Positions 44,591 to 52,679 of a stretch of DNA of 64,000 nucleotides are shown piece after piece (position 1 is the stretch's first letter; each line of letters opens with the position of its first letter). Where the stretch lies: assembly GCF_002835935.1 (NCBI RefSeq), contig NZ_PJCF01000005.1, positions 248,001 to 312,000 of the forward strand, written 5' to 3'. The notes under the pieces are model-generated. The model was given only the letters and a program-made list of their open reading frames with translations, did no database searches and was not told the origin of the DNA. Source of the DNA: Paraglaciecola sp. MB-3u-78. Lineage in GTDB: Bacteria; Pseudomonadota; Gammaproteobacteria; Enterobacterales; Alteromonadaceae. A program made the translations under genes and the position numbers.

Positions 44591-45418
44591 TTAAACTGAC
44601 TTTTGGTTTTGGTGCTCTTTACCTTTCTTTCTATGTTTTCTTTTTTTACTGCACATTTCTTCACCTGCATCGGCTTGTTGCTCTGGAGTAAGCTGATTCC
44701 AAATGTCATGTTTGGTTTTCGCTTTTAATACCGCCATTGCCAGAAAATTAGTTTGGTATTCATTGCTAAGGGCTTGCCAAACATCAGACTTAAAGTCAGT
44801 TCTATGAATTAATAACCGCTCTGCTTGCTTGTAGGTTTTTAACTTTATCTCAATTTCTTTAGCACTTGCTTTGCTTACATCTTTAATAACTTCGATGGCA
44901 GTAAGTTGCGCTTCAGTTAGATCTAAACGTTTTAGCTTGTAGTCATTACGTTTACCCTTTCTTTTACCTTCTTTACGTTTTTCATCCCGCTCAGCCTTGC
45001 GTGTTTCTAACTGCCCAGCAAATTCAGTTTGCTGGGTTTCAGTTAACATATTCCATACTAGGTTTTTGTTGGTAGCCCGTTGTAACGCTTTTTCTTGGTG
45101 TAAAGCCTGGCGTTGAGTAATGGCACTCTCTATTGCTGTTTGATCCCATTCAGTAGATTGCACAAGGTTACGTAGCTGTGTTCTTAGGGACTTAGCATCG
45201 GTGTTAAATAGGCCTCTGTCTTCCCGGGTTTGTTTTAAAATTTGTCTAATATCTTGCTTTTGTGAATCCGTTAGAGATAACTCAGACAAAATTTGGCGCA
45301 TGCCATCATGTTTTTGATGATGCCCTTTTTGAGCTGTAGCAGGTGCAGCGACGGCAAGGGAAAGACAAAGCGCGATGGGTGTAAGTGTTGTTTTAAATAA
45401 TGTCTTAAATGTTGTCAT
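44591..45418 (-). CDS. Spy/CpxP-like periplasmic protein with two LTxxQ regions
   Basis: A 275-aa exported protein with a signal peptide ending in APATAQ (near residue 29). LTxxQ-type motifs occur four times: LSLTDSQKQD near residue 47, MLTETQQTEF near residue 124, LDLTEAQLTA near residue 166 and QLTPEQQADA near residue 243. Normal CpxP or Spy proteins have about 150 residues and two motifs, so this looks like a tandem duplication joined by a highly basic linker (RKAERDEKRKEGKRKGKR). It is divergent from cpxRA with a CpxR-type site between, so it is probably the CpxP of this system. The C terminus is very basic. Confidence 0.8.
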   Translation of the reverse strand: MTTFKTLFKTTLTPIALCLSLAVAAPATAQKGHHQKHDGMRQILSELSLTDSQKQDIRQILKQTREDRGLFNTDAKSLRTQLRNLVQSTEWDQTAIESAITQRQALHQEKALQRATNKNLVWNMLTETQQTEFAGQLETRKAERDEKRKEGKRKGKRNDYKLKRLDLTEAQLTAIEVIKDVSKASAKEIEIKLKTYKQAERLLIHRTDFKSDVWQALSNEYQTNFLAMAVLKAKTKHDIWNQLTPEQQADAGEEMCSKKRKHRKKGKEHQNQKSV

Positions 45419-45486
45419 TTTTTTTATCCTCTTGTTGAACTGTCAACAAGTCTAGCCAAAGTAATGCAAAGAAACGCAAAGGGAGT

Positions 45487-45502
45487 GTAAAGCTTGTGTA
45501 AA
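45487..45502. promoter_or_regulatory. Candidate CpxR box between cpxP-like gene and cpxR
   Basis: Two GTAAA half-sites (45487-45491 and 45498-45502) are separated by six bases, close to the known CpxR consensus GTAAA-N5-GTAAA. The divergent region is 150 bp long, so both units could respond. Confidence 0.6.
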
Positions 45503-45568
45503 TGTATCGTGTTGCACAATATGCTGTGAGTTATAGTGTGGCTAGCCTAAGAATACCCAAGGAAACAT

Positions 45569-46264
45569 ATGTCGGCTAAAAAACTATTATTGATTGATGA
45601 TGACTTAGAACTGACAGAATTGCTTAAAGAATATCTTACCCCGCAGGGATACGAATTAGATGTAGCTCACGATGGCGAAGCGGGTTTGAGTTTAGCGACG
45701 TCACACAAACACTACGACCTAATCTTATTGGACGTGATGTTGCCTAAACTTGACGGATTTGAAGTTTTAAAAAAGTTACGTACTAGTCATCTCACCCCCG
45801 TTTTGATGTTGACTGCTAAGGGGGATGACTATGACAAAATTTTTGGTCTAGAAATGGGGGCCGATGATTATTTAGCGAAGCCCTTTAACCATAGGGAGCT
45901 GTCAGCAAGAATAAAGGCCTTAGTGCGCAGAATGGCGTTGCTTCCTAGTAGTAGTGTGCAGCAGAATTTGAAGTTAGGTAATGTAGAGCTCTCCCCCCCA
46001 GCACAACAAGTGTTTTGTGCTAACAATCTGGTTGAACTGACGGCCACTGAATATTCTATTTTGCACCTGTTGATGATTAACCATGGGAGTTTGGTTAGTA
46101 AGCAGAATATTAGTGAAAAAGTATTAGGTAAAAAGCTAGCCGCTTTTGATCGCAGCATAGATATGCACGTGAGTAATCTTCGTAAAAAATTAGCGGCCTT
46201 CAGCCCAGAGGAAAAAATCAAGACCCATCGTGGTGCTGGTTATCTTTATTTGGTATCGACATGA
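45569..46264 (+). CDS. cpxR: CpxR-like response regulator
   Basis: Two-component response regulator of 231 aa. The receiver domain (about residues 5-118) has the acidic pair LLIDDDLELTE, the phosphorylated Asp in LILLDVMLPKLDGF near residue 55 and the Lys in MLTAKGDDYD near residue 87. The C-terminal OmpR-type winged helix ends in RKKLAAFSPEEKIKTHRGAG. It is coupled to the following kinase by a four-base overlap (ATGA). Assignment to CpxR rests on the divergent CpxP-like gene. Confidence 0.88.
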   Translation: MSAKKLLLIDDDLELTELLKEYLTPQGYELDVAHDGEAGLSLATSHKHYDLILLDVMLPKLDGFEVLKKLRTSHLTPVLMLTAKGDDYDKIFGLEMGADDYLAKPFNHRELSARIKALVRRMALLPSSSVQQNLKLGNVELSPPAQQVFCANNLVELTATEYSILHLLMINHGSLVSKQNISEKVLGKKLAAFDRSIDMHVSNLRKKLAAFSPEEKIKTHRGAGYLYLVST

Positions 46265-47667
46265 AAAGATTGGGTCGGTTTAATCCAGCTCAGAGTTTAT
46301 TCTTTAGAGTGTTTTTATGGTTTTGGTTGGCCGCTTTATTGATTTTTTTTAGTTCAGTCTGGCTTGCAAAGCAACTTGGCTCTGAAGCCAGATATCAGCC
46401 ATTGAATCCGCAGCAGCAAAGAGATTTAGTGACCATGACTGACAAATTGCAAAATCAAATTGATCAGCGTGATGGTAATGTCGTGCTTAAAAGGTTGCTT
46501 GATCACGTGAGTAAACGTAACCGTTTTGGTTTGATTTTGATTGATCTCTCCACACGAGAGACTGTGCATAATGTCAATAGGCACAGGCCACTCAAAGACG
46601 AAGTGTTTGATGATTTTAATCAGCAAAGTGCGCCGCTGATGTTAGAAGTAGAAGGTATCAACTTTATTGGACCCGGTATGATAAAAACCAATCAATCTGA
46701 ATATATGTTGTTTTTGGTTAAACCGAGGGCAGGGGGAAATCTAGGTGTTATACGGCATGAATACCCAGGCATTTTTATACTCTTTATGATTTCCCTTAGT
46801 TTGGGTCTGTGTTACTTATTTGTACGGGGATTACTTAACCCTATTGCGCAACTCAGGCATGCCTCTAAACGCATGGCAAAAGGCGAGATGGGGGTGCGTG
46901 TAGGCAATGCTAGTAAGCGCTTAGATGAAATTGGTCAACTTGGCCGTGACTTCAATTTTATGTCTGAACAAGTTGAGAGTTTGCTAAATAGCCAGAAAAG
47001 ATTACTGGCCGATATCTCACATGAGTTACGTTCACCCCTTACGCGTTTGCAATTATCTATTGGTATTGCATTGCAACAGAATGAGTCTGATATGTCAGTC
47101 AATATGCTGGCAGCCTTGGAAAGGATCGAAAAAGAGTCGCAACAAATTGAAAATATGATAGCTCAAGTATTGCTGTTATCTAGATTGGATAATAAGCAGC
47201 CTATCCAAAATTTACAGTCTGTTAGTCTTGAGCAAATTATGACTCCTATTATTGACGATGCTCAATTCGAGGCTGAGCAAAAAAATAAAGAATTGTTTTA
47301 TCAGGCACAGGAAAATATTAGTTTGTATGCAGAACCCCAATTATTAAGTAGCGCGATTGAAAATATCCTACGCAATGCGATTTATTATTCTAATCATCTC
47401 ATTCAAGTTTCTGTGTCGGTGCAAGATACACATATAGAGTGGATCATTGAAGATGATGGTAATGGTATTGAAGAAAGTCAGTTAGATAGAATATTTGAAG
47501 CCTTTTACCGAGAATCTACCGCTCGAGACAGAAATAGTGGAGGAGTAGGGTTAGGCTTAGCTATTGCCCATCATGCTGTAGCTAAACACCAAGGTTTTAT
47601 TCAGGCAAGCAACAAACCCCAAGGTGGATTACATGTCAAAATATCCATACCTTTTATAAGGGCTTAA
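46261..47667 (+). CDS. cpxA: CpxA-like sensor histidine kinase
   Basis: Membrane sensor of 468 aa: TM1 (about residues 14-34), a periplasmic region to about residue 160, TM2 (IFILFMISLSLGLCYLFV near residue 171), a HAMP domain (RHASKRMAKGEMGVRV), the phospho-acceptor His in LADISHELRSPLTRLQ near residue 256, and a HATPase domain with NILRNAIYYS near residue 370, IIEDDGNGI and GGVGLGLAIAHH. It pairs with the upstream response regulator and should sense envelope stress through the CpxP-like protein. Confidence 0.88.
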   Translation: MKRLGRFNPAQSLFFRVFLWFWLAALLIFFSSVWLAKQLGSEARYQPLNPQQQRDLVTMTDKLQNQIDQRDGNVVLKRLLDHVSKRNRFGLILIDLSTRETVHNVNRHRPLKDEVFDDFNQQSAPLMLEVEGINFIGPGMIKTNQSEYMLFLVKPRAGGNLGVIRHEYPGIFILFMISLSLGLCYLFVRGLLNPIAQLRHASKRMAKGEMGVRVGNASKRLDEIGQLGRDFNFMSEQVESLLNSQKRLLADISHELRSPLTRLQLSIGIALQQNESDMSVNMLAALERIEKESQQIENMIAQVLLLSRLDNKQPIQNLQSVSLEQIMTPIIDDAQFEAEQKNKELFYQAQENISLYAEPQLLSSAIENILRNAIYYSNHLIQVSVSVQDTHIEWIIEDDGNGIEESQLDRIFEAFYRESTARDRNSGGVGLGLAIAHHAVAKHQGFIQASNKPQGGLHVKISIPFIRA

Positions 47668-47752
47668 ATAATGTTTAAGCATTTGTAATTAAAGATAAAA
47701 TTATACTTTCAATATTTATGATCTTTAATTAACTTAGGTAAGTTTATTGCTC

Positions 47753-47988
47753 ATAAGTAAAGAGTTAACAGCCGCAGAATTAACCCCTACAAAGACTAAC
47801 GTTTGTAAAGGTTTGAAGCCAGGCGATACAGTTGAAGTGCATTGGGTGCATAGTTCTGCTGATGTCACACCAGATCAAACATTAATAGTTTAGCTACTTG
47901 GTGTGACAGCAATGAGTTTGGAGAAGACCATGGCCATGGTGTGCGTAAACTTGTTACCAATCCTGCGTTACTATCTAAAATAGAATAG
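47753..47988 (+). pseudogene. Remnant of a delta-class carbonic anhydrase gene
   Basis: Two fragments in different frames are recognisable. The first (47753-47893) reads ISKELTAAELTPTKTNVCKG, then LKPGDTVEVHWVHSS and ends in a TAG. The second (47911-47988) reads NEFGEDHGHGVRKLVTNP, then ALLSKIE and a TAG. They resemble two conserved blocks of bacterial delta-class carbonic anhydrases, with the middle 60-70 residues and the N terminus missing. The gene has clearly decayed. The family assignment is from memory of the motif pattern. Confidence 0.6.
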
Positions 47989-48136
47989 TTTGAGTACCCT
48001 ATTGTAGAAAATACACTGTGTAGCCATAAGCGACAAAATTTTGCAGAGAATTAAATTATGTCGTTTTTTATTGCATCAGACCCAAATTTGCGGTTAGCTT
48101 TATTTCGATTGTAACTTAGGGTAAATAAGGCAACAC

Positions 48137-48568
48137 ATGTTAATTGAGCGGATCATGAGTAAACCCGTGGTGACGGTGACATTGGATGATACTTTGCGCA
48201 CGGTTAAACAGATTTTTGAAAACGCTAAGTTTCATCATTTACTCGTGGTAGAAAAGGGTAAATTGTACGGTGTGATTTCAGATCGCGATTTGCTAAAATC
48301 CATCAGTCCTTTTATCGATACGCTTCAAGCAACAGCCCATGACAAATTTACTTTGAATAAAAAAGTGCACCAAATCATGAGCCGAAAGCCCATTACGTTG
48401 CCACCCTCAGCGGATGTGTATGCGGCAATTAGCCTATTCAATCAACATAATATCTCCTGTATCCCTATTGTGAATGAAAAAGATGCCCCCGTTGGAATTA
48501 TTAGTTGGCGCGATATCCTTAGGACAATTGAAGTCAATCACAACAAAAAACTCAGTCGAGCCAAATGA
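48137..48568 (+). CDS. CBS-domain-pair protein
   Basis: A 143-aa protein made of two CBS domains: ERIMSKPVVTVTLDDTLRT to about residue 58 (GVISDRDLLKS) and QIMSRKPITLPPSADVYAAI to about residue 133 (GIISWRDILRT). CBS pairs bind adenosine nucleotides and usually regulate a partner; free-standing pairs of this kind (AcuB-like) have unknown targets. It forms its own unit. Confidence 0.88.
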   Translation: MLIERIMSKPVVTVTLDDTLRTVKQIFENAKFHHLLVVEKGKLYGVISDRDLLKSISPFIDTLQATAHDKFTLNKKVHQIMSRKPITLPPSADVYAAISLFNQHNISCIPIVNEKDAPVGIISWRDILRTIEVNHNKKLSRAK

Positions 48569-48653
48569 GCTAGTTTTCAGTCACTGCTATGTAAATAGTG
48601 GGTACTAGTTTGCGGCAGGTATTTCACATCGAATTTCAAAATAGGTTTTTTAC

Positions 48654-49625
48654 ATGTCTCAGTTTGTCCTTTGCTCTGAAGATAACTTAGCGTCAAAGTA
48701 TGTAACCGCTATTCAACCATTCTGGAAAAACAGCGTTCAACACGGAACGTTTGATGGAGTGGGGGAAGTGGGGAAAATGGAAAAAATAGATATTGCGTAT
48801 GCTTATGCACTGCATCCACAGGCACTCGGAGCTGTAGTAATTGCATCTGGCCGCATCGAAAGTTTAATAAAATATAAGGAAGTAGTGTACGACCTCTATC
48901 AAAATGGATATTCGGTATTTATTCATGACCATAGAGGGCAGGGTTTGTCAGGGCGTATGTTAGAAAATTCACAAATAGGCTATGTGGCGGACTTTTCTGA
49001 ATATGTGTCCGATTTCAAAAAATTTATTGATGAAGTGGTCACTGAAAAAACACCGCACAAACCCAACTTGTTGTGTCATTCAATGGGTGGGACCATCGGA
49101 GCTTTGACAGTTTCACGTTATCCAGAATTATTTGAAAAGGTCGCGTTTTCGGCCCCTATGTTTGGCATTCGTCCGCCATTACCTGATTGGTTCGCCAAGT
49201 TATTGCTCGATTTACACGCCATTTTAAATAACAAAAACAGCTATTTTTTTGGACAAAAAAATTATGAGCATCAGCCATTTGCAGCTAATGAGTTAACTCA
49301 CAGTGAAATCAGGTATCAACTTTTTCGTCAAGAGTATCAAGCAGCACCTCAATTACAGTTAGGTGGCGTCAGCGGACAGTGGCTAAAAATGGCGGCTCAA
49401 GCAATGGACCAAGTAGAGCAAAATGTGCACTGTTTCCCCATTCCCGCCTTAGTTATTCAAGCCGGAGCTGATCAAGTCGTTGATAACAAACGCCAGAGCA
49501 GGGTAGTGGCAAAAATGGCAAATTCTAAACTGATGATAATTGAAGGCGCTAAGCATGAATTGTTAGAAGAACAAGATAAATTTAGAGTGCCTTGTTTCAC
49601 GGCAATTTTGGACTTTTTTAGATGA
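48654..49625 (+). CDS. pldB: Alpha/beta hydrolase, lysophospholipase-like
   Basis: A 323-aa serine hydrolase. The fold markers are FIHDHRGQGLSGR near residue 97 (oxyanion region), the nucleophile elbow LCHSMGGTIGAL near residue 142 (Ser in HSMGG), a late Asp in IQAGADQVVDN near residue 273 and His in GAKHELLEE near residue 302. It matches lysophospholipase L2 (PldB), which degrades lysophospholipids at the inner membrane; monoglyceride lipases look similar. No signal peptide is visible. Confidence 0.82.
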   Translation: MSQFVLCSEDNLASKYVTAIQPFWKNSVQHGTFDGVGEVGKMEKIDIAYAYALHPQALGAVVIASGRIESLIKYKEVVYDLYQNGYSVFIHDHRGQGLSGRMLENSQIGYVADFSEYVSDFKKFIDEVVTEKTPHKPNLLCHSMGGTIGALTVSRYPELFEKVAFSAPMFGIRPPLPDWFAKLLLDLHAILNNKNSYFFGQKNYEHQPFAANELTHSEIRYQLFRQEYQAAPQLQLGGVSGQWLKMAAQAMDQVEQNVHCFPIPALVIQAGADQVVDNKRQSRVVAKMANSKLMIIEGAKHELLEEQDKFRVPCFTAILDFFR

Positions 49626-49730
49626 TCGTTCTCAAAAGACACATCCAAAAGATAAAGACCCACTAAGTGTTAAACCTTCTAGCTGGATTTTGTTAATATG
49701 CCTCTATTATAGATAACTGAAATTATACCC

Positions 49731-50195
49731 ATGCTCGATATCGTTTTATACCAACCTGAAATCCCTCCCAATACTGGCAATATTATCCGTCTATGTGCGA
49801 ATACTGGTTTTGCATTACATTTAATTGAACCTCTAGGATTTGATTGGGATGACAAAAAAGTACGCAGGGCGGGGTTGGATTATCACGAGTTTGCCAATGT
49901 ACAACGTTATCCAAATCTTGAAGCTTATATTCAAGCTCGACAGCCTAAACGAATTTTTGCATGCACAACCAAGGGCAAGGCGTTCTTTGCCGAAGCTAAG
50001 TATCAATCCGGCGATGCATTGTTATTTGGGCCCGAAACCCGAGGTCTACCCGATGAGGTTATTGAGTCTCTGCCACCCGAGCAGCGAGTGCGTATTCCTA
50101 TGCTGCCACAAAGTCGTAGCATGAACTTGTCAAATGCGGTGTCAGTGTTTGTGTATGAAGCTTGGCGGCAATTGGAGTTTGATGGCGCGGTGTAA
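49731..50195 (+). CDS. trmL: tRNA (cytidine/uridine-34 2'-O)-methyltransferase
   Basis: SPOUT-fold enzyme that methylates the wobble ribose of leucine tRNAs. The 154-aa protein shows the family blocks [21 protein letters not shown] near residue 6, [14 protein letters not shown] near residue 98 and [20 protein letters not shown] near residue 122, which form the knot and bind S-adenosylmethionine. The length is typical. Confidence 0.95.
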   Translation: MLDIVLYQPEIPPNTGNIIRLCANTGFALHLIEPLGFDWDDKKVRRAGLDYHEFANVQRYPNLEAYIQARQPKRIFACTTKGKAFFAEAKYQSGDALLFGPETRGLPDEVIESLPPEQRVRIPMLPQSRSMNLSNAVSVFVYEAWRQLEFDGAV

Positions 50196-50225
50196 TTGCT
50201 ATTTATCCAGAGCTCAGGTTATTTA

Positions 50226-50245
50226 GGAGCTTGTTTTCAAGCTCC
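50226..50245. terminator. Hairpin between converging trmL and fre
   Basis: GGAGCTTG-TTTT-CAAGCTCC is a perfect 8-bp stem with a TTTT loop. It lies between two converging genes. A T-run after it is missing, so termination may be weak. Confidence 0.5.
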
Positions 50246-50260
50246 CTCATCAATTATTCC

Positions 50261-50959
50261 TTAGATAAATGCATATGCATCACCAAACAAAGAGGTTATC
50301 GGTAATCCTTGTTTAATGAAATCATCACGCACCACTTTAGCCATCTCAAAACGTCCGGCCACATACACTTGATAATTGCTCAAGTCTTGAATGTCTTCAA
50401 GTACGGCTTGATGTACCCACCCCGTTTTGCCTGTCCAATCTTTTTCTGGAAGCTCTACTACTGGGATGAAGGTAAAAAGAGGGTGTTGTTTGGCAAGAGT
50501 GCTAAGTTCGTCGAAGGCATACATGTCATTAACCGTTCGTGTTCCCCAATACAAAATCACAGGAGCCATTAATGGTTTGCTTAGTAGTTGTTGCAGTATA
50601 GATAAGGTATACGAAAATCCAGTGCCGCCAGCTAACAAAATAGTAGACTGTGCAGCGGCTTGATTAAGAAAGGCTTCCCCTAATCCACCCTCTACTTTTA
50701 TTTGTGCATCTTTGGTCATTTTTTCTAAGACTTGCCCTGCATATTGATTGCCTGGTTCAGCACCAATATGTAATTCAATACTGCCATCCGCTCGAGGCGC
50801 GTTAGCAATAGAAAAGGGGCGTTTGTCATCCTCGCCCATGACTACTTGCAAATATTGACCGGCAATAAAACTCAGGGGTAAACTTGGAATTAATACGATA
50901 CGTTTAATTGAGTCTGTAAGGGATTCAATTTTTTCTACCTTACATTGGATTATTTGCAT
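50261..50959 (-). CDS. fre: NAD(P)H-flavin reductase
   Basis: Reduces free flavins with NAD(P)H. The 232-aa protein has an FNR-like fold: GQYLQVVMGEDDKRPFSIANA near residue 39 (flavin binding, RPFSIA), ILLAGGTGFSYTLSIL near residue 106 (NAD binding) and VYVAGRFEMAKVV near residue 200, where most Fre proteins have YVAGPFEMA. LuxG is a close relative, but no lux genes are nearby. It stands alone on the minus strand. Confidence 0.92.
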   Translation of the reverse strand: MQIIQCKVEKIESLTDSIKRIVLIPSLPLSFIAGQYLQVVMGEDDKRPFSIANAPRADGSIELHIGAEPGNQYAGQVLEKMTKDAQIKVEGGLGEAFLNQAAAQSTILLAGGTGFSYTLSILQQLLSKPLMAPVILYWGTRTVNDMYAFDELSTLAKQHPLFTFIPVVELPEKDWTGKTGWVHQAVLEDIQDLSNYQVYVAGRFEMAKVVRDDFIKQGLPITSLFGDAYAFI

Positions 50960-51206
50960 GGATCTCTTCTGGTTAGATTAATACGACTTGAATATGATTA
51001 TTTGAAATAACCTTTGATATTCATCTGTTTGAGCTTTAGGCTCAGTGGTGGATTATAAACATATGACTGCTTTTATACGAGTCGTAATTAACTGAAAATA
51101 CTAGGTTTTGGTGGAAGTTCTGTAAATGAATGCCTTGTTCCGCTTAAATCTAATATGAGCCCGCTCTGTGCACGGGAATTAAGTGCATAATTTTTGAGGA
51201 AGAAAC

Positions 51207-51443
51207 ATGACATTTACGTCTGAGATGGTTGCAGAACTGAACTTATTATTGAAGTTTCCTAACAAGAGTCTGATGCAAGGTTTGAAAATTCATAATGACG
51301 CAGAATCAACAGTGGTTGATGCTGCGAAGCGATTGTTCGAAAAAGGTATCGTGACCTTACCTGATGGGGGATATTTAACCGATTTAGGGCATGATTTATT
51401 CGAACATGCCCAGGTTATAAAAATGGCGTTAACCCATAAATAG
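51207..51443 (+). CDS. TIGR02647-family small protein
   Basis: A 78-aa protein of unknown function that matches the TIGR02647 family, seen in many gammaproteobacteria: ELNLLLKFPNKSLMQGLKIH and AAKRLFEKGIV, then LPDGGYLTDLGHDLFEHA. The ATG has a GAGGAAG ribosome site. No signal peptide or membrane segment is seen. Its single-gene setting gives no hint of a role. Confidence 0.8.
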   Translation: MTFTSEMVAELNLLLKFPNKSLMQGLKIHNDAESTVVDAAKRLFEKGIVTLPDGGYLTDLGHDLFEHAQVIKMALTHK

Positions 51444-51585
51444 AAAGTGGTCGAACAGTTGTTAGCATAATAATTGGTCTTGCATATAATTTAGGGTCTA
51501 TGGCCCTAAATTATTTATATAAAAAATTTTGTTGCCGATACAAAAGAAATGCTAAAAGTCAGATACTAAAAGTCAGATAATTTTT

Positions 51586-52215
51586 ATGCCCTTATTCAAA
51601 TCTTTATCAATATTATGTTGTGTCTTGTCATTTGTTACTGCTACTCATGCAGCTGATGAAATTAAAGCTGTGCAGCTTTATTCACAGAATGAGTTACTGG
51701 ACTTAATTAATAGAAATGAACATTTGAGCCGTGTGGTGTTAGATGATTGCCAGTTGGTGCAAGATATTCAGGCACGGGCAGAAGTACTCAAAATTCCCAG
51801 TTATCAGTTTTTGTGGGGCGACATGCTTGCTTGGGGAGTCTGCGTGGACGCAGAGCCAGAGCGAGGCATAAACTTTATGCATCAAGCTGCTGAGCAAGGT
51901 CTTTCAGCTGGATTAGAACAATTAGGTCGGTATTATTCTCAAGGTAAACTTGTGCAACAGGATAAAGAAAGAGCTGTGGTTTTTTTACGTGAGGCCTCTG
52001 TACTGGGCGACTTAAAAGCACAAATTCAATTGGCAGAATTATTTATTGAAGGATATGGCAGCCCTTATGATTATGAAGACGCTTATCACTGGTTGTACAA
52101 TGCAATTACCGCAGATAAATCCACGCACCGTAAAATTGCCCGTTGTATGCAAAGCTTAGAAAAACTGATGCATCCCAAAGCAGTACGTAAGGCGAAAAGA
52201 CCACTTAATTCCTAA
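51586..52215 (+). CDS. motX: Sodium-type flagellar motor protein MotX
   Basis: Component of the T ring of the Na+-driven polar flagellum, where MotX and MotY hold the PomA/PomB stator. The 209-aa precursor has a signal peptide ending in ATHA (near residue 22), the typical MotX block DCQLVQDIQARAE and FLWGDMLAWGVCVDAEPERG near residue 75, and Sel1-type repeats (AAEQGLSAGLEQLGRYYSQG, EASVLGDLKAQIQLAELF). MotX genes are usually not inside the flagellar clusters, as here. Confidence 0.92.
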   Translation: MPLFKSLSILCCVLSFVTATHAADEIKAVQLYSQNELLDLINRNEHLSRVVLDDCQLVQDIQARAEVLKIPSYQFLWGDMLAWGVCVDAEPERGINFMHQAAEQGLSAGLEQLGRYYSQGKLVQQDKERAVVFLREASVLGDLKAQIQLAELFIEGYGSPYDYEDAYHWLYNAITADKSTHRKIARCMQSLEKLMHPKAVRKAKRPLNS

Positions 52216-52286
52216 TCTCACTTTATGTGGGTAAAGATTGTTGTCTCTTCCCTTTATCCCCTTTATAGGGATCCTACCTTATAAAA

Positions 52287-52583
52287 ATGCCTAAAAATAA
52301 TCGCCAAGTAGGCAGTAATTCACGTGCTTTTGATAAAGATAAACAACAATGGTTGATGGCATGGATAACCAAAGCGGGGAAAACAATTGATCTCTATAGC
52401 GCAGTGTCAGACAGCAACCAGATAGTGATGTTATCTAAACATAAAACGCCACAGGGCAAATATGCTTGCATTACATTTTTTGACATGCAACAAGACTCAT
52501 TTGAATGGAAATTGCAATGGTCAAATGATGGCAAGAGCAACTGGTTAGAGGTGCATCGTATTCATGGTAAAAGAGTTAAATAG
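52287..52583 (+). CDS. Hypothetical 98-aa protein
   Basis: I do not recognise this protein. It is basic, has no signal peptide, and contains WLMAWITKAGKTIDLYSAV and a tryptophan-rich C-terminal part (FEWKLQWSNDGKSNWLEVH). It lies between motX and rnr in the same direction, with 70-100 base gaps. The ribosome site is poor, so expression is not assured, but the length and composition look like a real gene. Confidence 0.6.
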   Translation: MPKNNRQVGSNSRAFDKDKQQWLMAWITKAGKTIDLYSAVSDSNQIVMLSKHKTPQGKYACITFFDMQQDSFEWKLQWSNDGKSNWLEVHRIHGKRVK

Positions 52584-52679
52584 TGAAACTAAGACAGTAT
52601 CTGTTAAAAAGTCTTATTTGGGCGGCTCATTTAGTTATACTGGACAATTATATTTATTAGTTAGGAATTTCCTCGCCCT

